From Hansschlegelia zhihuaiae (GTDB taxonomy: Bacteria > Pseudomonadota > Alphaproteobacteria > Rhizobiales > Methylopilaceae): 34,414 nt of DNA. This document shows, one piece after another, positions 26,956 to 34,414 of this stretch (positions are counted from its first letter, which is position 1; each line of letters begins with the position of its first letter). The position numbers and the translations under genes were made by a program. The notes below the pieces were generated by a model. The model saw only the letters and a list, made by a program, of their open reading frames with translations. It searched no databases and was not told the DNA's origin. The DNA lies in contig NZ_RYFI01000008.1 of the NCBI RefSeq assembly GCF_004103825.1, forward strand, positions 110,542 through 144,955, written 5' to 3'.

Positions 26956-27393
26956 TTACTCCTCCATCTCCTCCGGCCCCATCTCCGCCGCCCGCGCCTT
27001 CACCAGCGCCAGCACCGGCTGCAGGCGCGCCTTGTGGTCGGCGAGGCAGACGCAGCCGCCGACGCCGCGGCAGCTTCGGGCGCGGCGGCAGGAGGCGACG
27101 AGGCAGACCTCCGCCATGAAGGCTGCGTCCGCGAGCTTCATCCGCACCGACAGCAGCTCCGGCCGCGGATCGGCCAGAAAGCTCCGCCGGTGGCGCCGGA
27201 GCGCCCGGCCGTCGACCACGGAGGCGGCGGGCCGCGCCGCGGCGGGCGGTTCGGGCCGGGTCACCTCCACCGGCTCCGGGACCTCGGCCGGCGCGGGCTC
27301 AGGCGCTGGCGGCCGGGGCGGACGCACGGCTTGAGCCTTCCGCACGGGCTCCCGCCGGAACAGCGGGACGAGACCGGTGGCGAACTCGATCAT
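26956..27393 (-). CDS. Hypothetical protein with a five-cysteine motif
   Basis: The 145-residue protein starts MIEFATGLVPLFRREP, then has a Pro/Glu/Ala-rich linker of about 50 residues. A C-terminal helical part follows with the spacing C-x4-C-x5-C-x5-C-x-C (from VCLVASC to GGCVC). The order suggests a metal site or a structural cysteine cluster. Similar short proteins with a conserved Cys/Arg motif are found in methylotrophic and related Hyphomicrobiales, but I do not know a function. The 3' end abuts the inverted repeat. The frame could start at 27393 or a little downstream. Confidence 0.65.
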   Translation of the reverse strand: MIEFATGLVPLFRREPVRKAQAVRPPRPPAPEPAPAEVPEPVEVTRPEPPAAARPAASVVDGRALRRHRRSFLADPRPELLSVRMKLADAAFMAEVCLVASCRRARSCRGVGGCVCLADHKARLQPVLALVKARAAEMGPEEMEE

Positions 27394-28236
27394 GGCGGCT
27401 CTCCTGATGGGGGTGGGGCGCGGAAGCGGAGCGCCGGTCCTCCGGACCCGAATCCGGGACGCGCCAAAACCGCTCGCCGCGGAAAACCCGCGCGAAGTTT
27501 TGGGGCATGCGGTCGGGAGGCGGGGACGCCGGGCGACCGTTCGAGCCGTAGCAGCGGCAAACCGGTCGCCCGGCGCCCCACGCGCGGCGATTTTGCGTCG
27601 GTCGCGGAAGCCGCTGCTCCGGCGGCGGAGACCCTTTGGATGCGGCCGCGAGGCCGGACCCGGTCGGGCCGGGAGCCTCGTGGTCCGCCGGCTCCCGGGC
27701 GCGTCGGGCGCGAGGCCCGGGACCCGAAGAGACAGCGGGACGAGGCCCGCTCCGCCGCCTTAGGGCGCCTCGATGGCGCGGCCCCGTCTTAGTGCGGGAC
27801 GGGCGGCATTTCTGGGGAGTCTGGCGTCGGGCCTTGCGGCCCTCGACCCGCCTTCCCCATCCGTGACAGACGTCCCGGGACGCGGACCGCCGGAGGCCCG
27901 CGGCGCAGGCGCCGCCCTAACCCCCGCGCGGTCGGCCGGTCCGGCCACGCCTCCCTCACGGGGGAAGGTGAGGGGAGAGTGGCATGGAGCGGGGCGGATG
28001 TCAAGAAAAAATTCCTATACCAGGCGAGGCTCGGGATTTTCTGGCGCGTCGCGCCCCTGTGGATGTTGGCACGCCGCTCGGAAACGGACAGTGAGTGCAG
28101 CTATCAGCTTCCGAAACGAATGCCATGATCCGCTTCGGCCTGGCAGGCCTTGATGCATTGCCCTTCATCAGAGCCGTGCCGTCGTTGTCGGATCCCTAGG
28201 CCTCATTTATACTCGTATCGAAAATCGGGCGACCCA
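27394..28236. other. Gene-poor, hairpin-rich GC-rich spacer ending in a composition shift
   Basis: No frame here has family-like sequence, and the several short open frames have shadow composition. The stretch 27440-27580 is packed with inverted repeats. Examples are CCAAAAC/GTTTTGG at 27464-27470 and 27497-27503, and an arm of about 17 bp at 27522-27539 pairing with 27563-27579 with one bulged base. At about 28000 the base composition drops from very GC-rich to mixed. A perfect palindrome GGCCT-GGC-AGGCC lies at 28137-28149 near the start of the HARE gene. No tRNA or integrase was found. Confidence 0.6.
27522..27579. repeat. Long stem-loop in a non-coding region
   Basis: The arms 27522-27539 and 27563-27579 (GGGG-A-CGCCGGGCGACCG against CGGTCGCCCGGCGCCCC) pair for 17 bp with a single bulged A and a 23-nt loop. 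It is much more stable than nearby hairpins. It lies about 130 nt upstream of the minus-strand 145-residue gene, so on that strand it would be a leader structure. No known RNA family is recognised. Confidence 0.6.
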
Positions 28237-29196
28237 GTGGATGCATACCTCGAAATCGCGAGAACTGTCCTAAGGTCCGAACGGCGGCCGCTGACGCCCC
28301 GCGCCATCCTGACCATTGCCTACAAGTCCGGCATCGTCTCTCACCAACTGCACGGGAAGACTCAGCACAAGACGCTCGGCGCTCGCCTCAGTGAGGACTT
28401 GGTGCAGCGGAACGACCGGAGCATGTTTTTTAGGCCGGAGCCGGGAAAATTTTTCCTGCGCGAGTTCCTGACGGACACTTCGCTGCCTGAGGAATATAGG
28501 CATCCTGTACCGACGCGCCGTCGCTTCCGGGACCTGGTCATGGGCGCGGCCCTGGCAGTGGACGACGACGCCCTTGCTCGGTTCGCCCGCGACAAGCCCA
28601 TCGATCCGAGAGCAATCCTCGACCTGCTCCAATCGGACAAATGCCGTTACGAGGACCCCCGTCATCGGTCGGGAAACAGCGTGTTCTTCCGCGCCTTCGT
28701 CTGCGTGCAGCGGGGTCCGCAGGTTCTGACATACCGTTTGGGGCGTTATCGTGAGGACCGCGACGCCTTCATGCACAAGCGGTGCATCGGGTTCGCTACA
28801 CTGGTTCACGACTTCGAGCACACCCTCTTCAACCAGGGCGATTTCGGCATCGTTGATTCTGGCGTCCACGCCACCAAGGTCGACCTCGACATACCGGACG
28901 TCGCGGAAGAGAACGCCGAGGCTGGGAAAGGTGGCAGCTTATCGCATTTCATCTGGGTATCGGAGCAAGGTGGCGGCGACTTGCTTGCCGTCATCTGCTA
29001 CGAATGTCCGACTTGGTTCGAGCCAACGAAAAGAAGATTGGCGTTAAACGACATCAGGTGGCTCGACGATCCTTCGTCCATTAACGACATGGATGATTTC
29101 GACCCTTGGTCGCAGCGGGTATTGCTGAGCGCCGTGGAGGGCCCGCTCTGCCGGGGGAGACGACGTGCGGAGGCAGACGAGGCTTATTCTAGATAG
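28237..29196 (+). CDS. HARE-HTH protein with a degenerate Nudix-like C-terminal domain
   Basis: The 319-residue protein (from GTG 28237) begins with a HARE-HTH winged-helix domain, roughly residues 3-75. EIARTVLRSERRPLTPRAIL is followed by HGKTQHKTLGARLSEDL and SMFFRPEPGKFFLREF. HARE-HTH (from HB1, ASXL1 and restriction endonucleases) links DNA or modification recognition to nucleases or effectors. The rest holds VFFRAFVCVQRG...LTYRLGRYREDRDAF, IGFATLVHDFEHTLF and FGIVDSGVHATKVDLDI. This layout recalls a Nudix-fold protein whose RExxEE residues are missing, so catalysis is doubtful. Upstream ATG 28153 would add a Cys-rich 28-residue stretch unlike the family, so the GTG is preferred although no clear ribosome site precedes either. 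It is followed and overlapped by the HEAT gene. Confidence 0.72.
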   Translation: MDAYLEIARTVLRSERRPLTPRAILTIAYKSGIVSHQLHGKTQHKTLGARLSEDLVQRNDRSMFFRPEPGKFFLREFLTDTSLPEEYRHPVPTRRRFRDLVMGAALAVDDDALARFARDKPIDPRAILDLLQSDKCRYEDPRHRSGNSVFFRAFVCVQRGPQVLTYRLGRYREDRDAFMHKRCIGFATLVHDFEHTLFNQGDFGIVDSGVHATKVDLDIPDVAEENAEAGKGGSLSHFIWVSEQGGGDLLAVICYECPTWFEPTKRRLALNDIRWLDDPSSINDMDDFDPWSQRVLLSAVEGPLCRGRRRAEADEAYSR

Positions 29197-30628
29197 GGTG
29201 GAGACCGAGTACATTCGGTCCCAGATCGATTCCGGCGACAATGTCCGCATCAAGGGCGCGCTCCAAGCCCTGAGCAAGTCGTACCGGCGCGGCGTGACGG
29301 TGCATCCCAACCAACTGATCGGCGTCGTCAATTCGGTCACCGCGACGGCCTTTCGCCCGACCATCGACGAGAAGGTTCGACGATGGGTTCTCAACGCGCT
29401 TGCCCGCGTCGGGAACGAGGGGACCTGCATCCCGGCCGTCCTCCATCTGATCAAGAACCACCCCCAAGAGCCGCAGACCATCGCGTCGGGAATCGCGGCG
29501 GTCTACAAGCTCTGCACCAGGTCCGATCCCGAGGCCGCCTTAGCCGGCATCAGCTTCGATCCGCAGATGCGGACGCTCGCCGCCCTTCAGCACGTTCCGG
29601 CGTCGAAGCTCAACCTCAAGGACCTGCCCCTCAACGTCGAACGCGCGACACCGGACCTACTCAAGCTGGCGCTGCTGGTCGTCGGCTTGGACCGGTCGCC
29701 CGACAACCTACTAAACCCTCGCCACAGCGACGCCGAGATGGTTAAGGCGCTCGGCCGGCATCATGATCCCATCGTTTCGCAGTACTCGGTCTGGGCGATC
29801 ACGGAGAACGACAAGCTCCGTCTCATCCATCTCGGCTTTGACCTGAAAGACATCGAGAGCCATCCTGACAACGTCCGAGGCTGGCTGTTCCAGTTGCTCG
29901 CCATCGAGGCCACCGACGCAGAGCCGCACTGGGAATTTGTGAGCCTCGGCATGGGGGATCCCGCGACGGAAGCCCGCAAGGGATTGGCCCTCGGGCTCCG
30001 GAACACGTTCATCGACGTCTTCGAGCCGCTGGTGATGGAGTGGGTAGCGAAGGAGCCCGATCCCGACGTCCGGCAGCACATAATGGACCACATCGTGCGC
30101 CAGGCCGCGCGCAGCCCAAAGTATGAGCGGTACGCCATCGACATCTTTGATGGCGAGCCGGCGGGATCGGTGCTGCGCCAGAGTATGGAAGCCAGCGCTG
30201 TCCAGACGCCAATCTACATCAAGTTTAGGCAAATCGGGGCCGGCGCCCCCGACCTTTTCGGAGGAGACATCGTCATGGGCGACAAGACCACCAACATCGG
30301 GAACGTTAACGCGGGCGCGGTGGCGTTCGACGGCTCCACCGCCACGAACCAAGGGGAGACGAAGATCCAGGTTCTCTCCCAGATGCAGGTCCAGCAGATT
30401 CAGTCAGAACTCGCGAAGCTGGAGGCCGCCCTACACGCGGCTACCGCGCTGCCGGAGGACAAGAAGCGCGAGGCATTGTCCTACGTGACGGCCGCGAAAG
30501 CCGATCCGTCGCCGTCCAATGTCGGAAAGGTCATCGAGTTCATCGGTCACCTTGGAACGCTCGCCGAGGCCGGCACCGCCCTAGCGCCCTATGCGGCCGC
30601 GCTCGGCAACGCTATTGGTCTCGGGTGA
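29165..30628 (+). CDS. HEAT-like helical repeat protein with linker and hydrophobic tail
   Basis: The 487-residue protein starts at GTG 29165, 32 nt inside the preceding gene, with a strong GGGGGAGA ribosome site about seven nt upstream. A second GTG at 29198 has a weaker site. Residues 20 to about 345 are alpha-helical repeats of HEAT/ARM type. Residues 372-397 form a Gly/Asn/Thr linker (GDKTTNIGNVNAGAVAFDGS). A short coiled-coil or amphipathic helix (about 398-430) follows, and the last 36 residues end in a Gly/Ala hydrophobic segment (GTALAPYAAALGNAIGLG). Linkers of this GD..NIGN type are seen in bacterial conflict proteins between sensor and effector parts. Function is not assigned. It probably works with the HARE protein, given coupled translation. 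Confidence 0.72.
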   Translation: MRRQTRLILDRVETEYIRSQIDSGDNVRIKGALQALSKSYRRGVTVHPNQLIGVVNSVTATAFRPTIDEKVRRWVLNALARVGNEGTCIPAVLHLIKNHPQEPQTIASGIAAVYKLCTRSDPEAALAGISFDPQMRTLAALQHVPASKLNLKDLPLNVERATPDLLKLALLVVGLDRSPDNLLNPRHSDAEMVKALGRHHDPIVSQYSVWAITENDKLRLIHLGFDLKDIESHPDNVRGWLFQLLAIEATDAEPHWEFVSLGMGDPATEARKGLALGLRNTFIDVFEPLVMEWVAKEPDPDVRQHIMDHIVRQAARSPKYERYAIDIFDGEPAGSVLRQSMEASAVQTPIYIKFRQIGAGAPDLFGGDIVMGDKTTNIGNVNAGAVAFDGSTATNQGETKIQVLSQMQVQQIQSELAKLEAALHAATALPEDKKREALSYVTAAKADPSPSNVGKVIEFIGHLGTLAEAGTALAPYAAALGNAIGLG

Positions 30629-31012
30629 AATCCACCGCTCCATCGAGCCGCCCCAGGCAACCGCGTCCTAGCGATGACGCGGTCGACGATGGAATAAGCG
30701 ACTGTATCCTACCCGGCTCCGGCCGCCGCCTTCTTCGACATTGCCGCACGCCGTCGCGGTAGCAGTAACCCTGCTCGCAGGTGGTGGTCTCCTCGTCCGT
30801 GAGGGTGCGGGCGTTGACCTGAAGGAACACGCCCTTGAGGCGCGGGGCGACGCGCTCGAAATCGAAAGAGCGCCGGCGTCGACCTTCGCGCCGGTCTCAT
30901 GCCGCTCGCTTCGGCGCCCGACGGAAATGTGCCCCCCTCTGTCGGCTCCCCGCCCTCCCGCTCGTCCTAAGCTCGGAACCGGCCGTTCGCGGCCCTTGAG
31001 AGGAGACCGACC
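30629..31012. other. Spacer with a possible gene remnant on the minus strand
   Basis: About 384 bp without a convincing gene. On the minus strand a frame through about 30735-30855 reads DFERVAPRLKGVFLQVNAR and then TLTDEETTTCEQGYCYRDG, which looks protein-like, but no start, ribosome site or family is apparent. It degrades to Arg-rich sequence downstream. It may be the end of a truncated gene at the right boundary of the accessory segment. The last 30 nt carry the GAGAGGAGA ribosome site of the YCII gene. Confidence 0.35.
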
Positions 31013-31435
31013 ATGCGCGTGATGGTGATCGTGAAGGCGACCGCGGAGAGCGAGGCGGGGGAGATGCCCTCGACCGAGCTGTTCGAGGCGATGGGCAAAT
31101 ATAACGAGCTGCTGGTCGACGCCGGGATCATGCAGGCGGGCGAGGGGCTGAAGCCGTCCTCGCAGGGCAAGCGCGTCGCTTTCGACGGCGCGTCGCGGAC
31201 CGTGATCGACGGACCCTTCACCGAGACCAAGGAGCTGATCGCCGGCTACTGGCTCTGGACCGTGAAGGACATGGACGAGGCGGTCGCCTGGGTGAAGCGC
31301 TGCCCGAACCCGATGCCCGGCCCGAGCGAGATCGAGATCCGCCCGATCTACGAGGAGGCGGATTTCGGCGAGACCTTCACCCCCGAGCTCGCCGAGCAGG
31401 AGCGGCGGTTGAGGGAGAAGATCGCCGGGCAGTGA
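31013..31435 (+). CDS. YCII-related (DGPF) domain protein
   Basis: The 140-residue protein is a ferredoxin-like YCII/DGPF domain. MRVMVIVKAT starts strand one, with LFEAMGKYNELLVDAGIM as helix one and GEGLKPSSQGKRVAF after it. The DGPF motif is in VIDGPFTETKELIAGYWLW. These proteins are small, often paired with ECF sigma factors of the SigI/SigJ-like type, and their activity is poorly defined. None is near here. An excellent GAGAGGAGA precedes the ATG. Confidence 0.92.
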   Translation: MRVMVIVKATAESEAGEMPSTELFEAMGKYNELLVDAGIMQAGEGLKPSSQGKRVAFDGASRTVIDGPFTETKELIAGYWLWTVKDMDEAVAWVKRCPNPMPGPSEIEIRPIYEEADFGETFTPELAEQERRLREKIAGQ

Positions 31436-31467
31436 GGGGCTTTTCCCGACCGGCGCTGCGCCGCCTT

Positions 31468-31545
31468 CGTCATCGCCGGGCTTGACCCGGCGATCCATCT
31501 CCTAAGCCAAGACGAGGGATGCCCGGGTCAAGCCCGGGCATGACG
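31468..31545. repeat. Large inverted repeat, GTCATGCCCG family
   Basis: The 29-nt arms at 31468-31496 and 31517-31545 match at 25 positions after reverse complement. Each arm is itself near-palindromic (CCGGGCTTGACCCGG). It shares the CGTCATGCCCGGGC / GCCCGGGCATGACG design with the repeat at 26840-26946. It separates the YCII gene and prs, which converge. Confidence 0.8.
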
Positions 31546-31607
31546 GGCGAGGCTAATGGGGACGCGCGCCTTCCTCCTCCCGCCGAGGGAGAGGTGGACC
31601 CGCCGCC

Positions 31608-32540
<933 letters not shown>

Positions 32541-32905
32541 GGCGGTGTCCGTTGGGAAGGAGGGGGAGGCGCCCTTTGGGTCTTGCGAGGCGTCGGCTCT
32601 TAACAGCGATTCAAAGGCGCCTCAACCGACCGTGAGCGCGCGGCGGCGCGATGCGACAATTGCGTGACGGCAGGGTTAAGGCGGGGGCGGCGTCGTTGGG
32701 TCGGGATCGACTGCTCTGCGTGCTTCGAGACGCCCGCTCCGCGGGCTCCTCAGCATGAGGACCGTGGAGGACGCCGGGGCGGCGAAGCGCGCGCCGACCC
32801 ATGATCCGAGGACCCGAGGACGCCGGGCGCCTGCCTCCTCATGCTGAGGAGCGGCCCGCAGGGCCGCGTCTCGAAGCACGCAGCACGTTCGAGCGAGGCA
32901 GCCGC
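32541..32905. other. Spacer between pgeF and prs, largely a repeat
   Basis: The 365-bp spacer holds the prs upstream region (next to the prs ATG is a purine-rich stretch on the minus strand) and the inverted repeat at 32717-32882. No gene-like frame remains. Confidence 0.6.
32717..32882. repeat. Large inverted repeat, GCTTCGAGACG family
   Basis: The left arm 32717-32760 and the right arm 32837-32882 are near-perfect reverse complements, about 44 nt each. They read from TGCGTGCTTCGAGACG to CTCCTCAGCATGAGG, differing by two small indels in the central hairpin. The spacer is 76 nt. Similar TTCGAGACG...CTCAGCATGAGG elements are widespread between genes of Hyphomicrobiales. Confidence 0.85.
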
Positions 32906-33715
32906 TCAGACGAGCGCGATGGCGGCGATCAGGCGGCCGTAATCCGGCTCGGCCCGGTGGGTGGTCCGGCGGAAGGAGAAGAACCGCGCCTCGTCCGAAT
33001 AGGTGTCGAGACCGAGATCGTCGACATGGGCGAGCCCTGCGCGCCTCAGTCGCGCGACCACATAGAAGCCGAGGTCGAACATCGCGTGGCCCGGGCGCTC
33101 GGCGGGCGCGAAGAAGCGGGCGTTGTCGGCGTCCTCGGCCGTGAAGCGGGCGGCGAATTCCGGGCCGACCTCATAGGATTGCTGGCGGATGCACGGGCCG
33201 AGCGCGGCCGTGACGTCGCCGCGGCGGGCGCCGAGCTCCTCCATGCGGGCGAGCGTCGCCTCGATGACGCCGCCGATCGCGCCTTTCCAGCCGGCATGGG
33301 CGGCGCCGACCACCCGCGCCTTCGGGTCGCAGAAGAGGATCGGGCAGCAATCCGCGATGGTGACGGCGACCGCGAGGCCAGGCGTCTTCGTGGCGACCCC
33401 GTCGACATGCGGGCTCGCCTCGCGCGCCCAGGGCGCGTCGGTCGCGACGGCCTCGGCCGAATGGACCTGCCACGGCACGGCGAGCCGGCCCGGCGCGACC
33501 CCGAGCGCCGCGGTCATGCGGCGGCGGTTCTCCTGCACGGAAGCCGGATCGTCCTGCGAGCCGAGGCCGCCGTTCAGGCTGTCATAGATGCCGGAGGACG
33601 CGCCGCCCTCGCGGGTGAAGAAGGCGTGCGCGACGCCGGGCAGGAGGCTGAGCGCCGGCGAGGCGACGAAACCGGCCGAGGTCGCGTCCGGGGCGATGAT
33701 CGGGGCGTCGTTCAA
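32906..33715 (-). CDS. pgeF: Peptidoglycan editing factor PgeF (laccase-domain protein)
   Basis: The 269-residue protein has the zinc-binding residues of the family in VHSAEAV, IADCCPILF and GAAHAGWKG. C-terminal RFFSFRRTTHRAEPDYGR closes the fold. In E. coli PgeF removes wrongly placed residues from muropeptides, and its relatives are also called purine nucleoside or polyphenol oxidoreductases. The start is a TTG at 33715, overlapping the midA stop (TTGA), with no better start downstream. The frame is open far upstream, but that part is the midA shadow. Confidence 0.92.
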   Translation of the reverse strand: MNDAPIIAPDATSAGFVASPALSLLPGVAHAFFTREGGASSGIYDSLNGGLGSQDDPASVQENRRRMTAALGVAPGRLAVPWQVHSAEAVATDAPWAREASPHVDGVATKTPGLAVAVTIADCCPILFCDPKARVVGAAHAGWKGAIGGVIEATLARMEELGARRGDVTAALGPCIRQQSYEVGPEFAARFTAEDADNARFFAPAERPGHAMFDLGFYVVARLRRAGLAHVDDLGLDTYSDEARFFSFRRTTHRAEPDYGRLIAAIALV

Positions 33716-34413
33716 CGGGCGGCTCCATCGGGTTCGAAGGCCGGAAGCGGCCCGAGCAGCGGGTCGGCGAAGGCGAACGCCTTGAACAGAGCGCCCATGC
33801 CCCGCGGCGAGCGGTCGGTCAAGCGGGCGGCCGCCGCGGCTATCGCGTCGCGCTTGTCCGGCGCCGCGCGCGACAGCGCCTCGACGCGCAGGCACAAGCC
33901 CAGCCGCTCGAGGAAGTCCGCCTGGGGGATAAGGGTTGTGGTCGCGGCGCCGGCGCCCCGGGCCGCGAAGGCGAGCGCGCCGAAATCCACATGAGCGGTG
34001 AGGTCGGCCTCGCCCGGCGCCGCGAGCGGGTCGGCGAAGGCGTGGCCGCGGAGCGCCTGCAGCGTGTCGCCGAACCCGGTCGCGTAGCCATAGTCGATCG
34101 CCAGCGACGCCCCGCCATTGTCGACGAGATACGCGGCGATCCGGGCCGTGACGGCGATCGCCTCGGGCGAGATCTCGCGGACCGCGCCTTCGGGGGCGTC
34201 GGGGAGCGAGAGGTCCGGCGGTTCCGCGGCGAGCCCGAAGGCCAGGCCGCCGTTTTGGCCCAGCCCGACCAGCCGCTCGCGCCAGCCCTGCGCGGTCCGG
34301 ATGAACTGGCGGATGGGGAGCGCGTCGAATAACTCGTTGGACACGACGATGGCGGGGACGGCGCGGTTCTCCCTCCCCTTGCAAAGGGGAGGGTGGACTT
34401 GGCCGAAGGCCAA
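33712..34413 (-). CDS. midA: MidA-family methyltransferase (NDUFAF7-like), partial
   Basis: The C-terminal 233 residues of a SAM-dependent arginine methyltransferase-like protein remain, and the N-terminus is beyond the window edge. Visible motifs are VVSNELFDALPIRQF, LAIDYGYATGFGDTLQALRGH and TAHVDFGALAFAARG. In mitochondria the homologue methylates an NDUFS2 arginine during complex I assembly. The bacterial role is less clear. The first about 16 residues (AFGQVHPPLCKGREN) come from a palindromic repeat inserted in the frame before AVPAIVVSNE. Whether the frame continues upstream of the repeat cannot be seen. Confidence 0.85.
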   Translation of the reverse strand: MAFGQVHPPLCKGRENRAVPAIVVSNELFDALPIRQFIRTAQGWRERLVGLGQNGGLAFGLAAEPPDLSLPDAPEGAVREISPEAIAVTARIAAYLVDNGGASLAIDYGYATGFGDTLQALRGHAFADPLAAPGEADLTAHVDFGALAFAARGAGAATTTLIPQADFLERLGLCLRVEALSRAAPDKRDAIAAAAARLTDRSPRGMGALFKAFAFADPLLGPLPAFEPDGAAR

Positions 34414-34414
34414 G
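34371..34414. repeat. Two consecutive palindromes inside midA
   Basis: The stems are CCCTCCCCTT/AAGGGGAGGG at 34371-34393 and CTTGGCC/GGCCAAG at 34398-34414 (cut at the window edge). The type is usually intergenic, but here it is translated as part of the midA frame. Confidence 0.75.

Noticed and set aside
27377-27866. Short plus-strand frames in the GC-rich spacer
   Set aside because: Composition of random GC-rich DNA, no ribosome site and no recognisable motif.
33716-34384. Extended pgeF frame upstream of 33715
   Set aside because: Out of frame with midA, which has clear motifs in the same region.

Overview
The window looks like chromosomal DNA of a GC-rich alphaproteobacterium, most likely of the order Hyphomicrobiales. 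The grounds are gene content and order: petABC, lgt-side midA-pgeF-prs, rplY-pth-ychF-maoC, DUF1285-CoA pyrophosphatase-DUF6111-CCA transferase, and a MoxR-DUF58-DUF4159 operon. Strong third-position GC bias makes long antisense shadow frames common. No rRNA, tRNA, CRISPR array, transposase or integrase was seen. The genus cannot be named from the sequence alone.

Layout, left to right. (1) 1-2.8 kb: a possible gene end at the edge, a glutathionyl-hydroquinone reductase, a secreted tandem Tudor-like protein, a GNAT acetyltransferase and a small membrane protein. (2) 2.9-10.5 kb, minus strand: a MoxR AAA+ ATPase, a DUF58 protein, a BatA/DUF4159 membrane protein and a VWA-like membrane protein, then marC. 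(3) 10.7-13.55 kb, plus strand: DUF1285, Nudix CoA pyrophosphatase, DUF6111 and CCA-adding enzyme, the last three joined by 4-nt ATGA overlaps. (4) 13.4-15.75 kb, minus strand: a membrane-anchored gene broken by an in-frame amber codon, then hemF and trmL. (5) 15.97-19.75 kb, plus strand: petABC (cytochrome bc1 complex) and mtnP. (6) 19.97-23.1 kb: a secreted glycerophosphodiesterase with a Pho-box-like upstream site and a strong terminator, a class 3 lipase with RTX repeats, and a small acidic secreted protein. (7) 23.2-26.6 kb, minus strand: rplY, pth, ychF and two MaoC proteins as one translation-linked cluster. (8) 26.9-31.4 kb: an accessory stretch between rplY and prs. It holds a small Cys-motif protein, about 840 bp of hairpin-rich DNA without a clear gene, a two-gene HARE-HTH/HEAT cassette and a YCII protein. 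(9) 31.6-34.4 kb, minus strand: prs, pgeF and a partial midA.

The best candidate for an undescribed system is the cassette at 28.2-30.6 kb. Its first gene encodes an N-terminal HARE-type winged helix fused to a domain that resembles a degenerate Nudix fold. The second gene overlaps it by 32 nt behind a strong ribosome binding site. It encodes a HEAT-like helical repeat, a Gly/Asn-rich linker, a short amphipathic helix and a Gly/Ala-rich hydrophobic tail. The domain order resembles prokaryotic conflict systems (sensor plus membrane-active effector), but nothing in the sequence proves defence.

The intergenic regions carry several families of large inverted repeats (arms about 26-46 nt). One palindromic unit lies in frame inside midA. 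These repeats, the interrupted membrane gene and the accessory stretch between prs and rplY are the main departures from an ordinary core-genome region.
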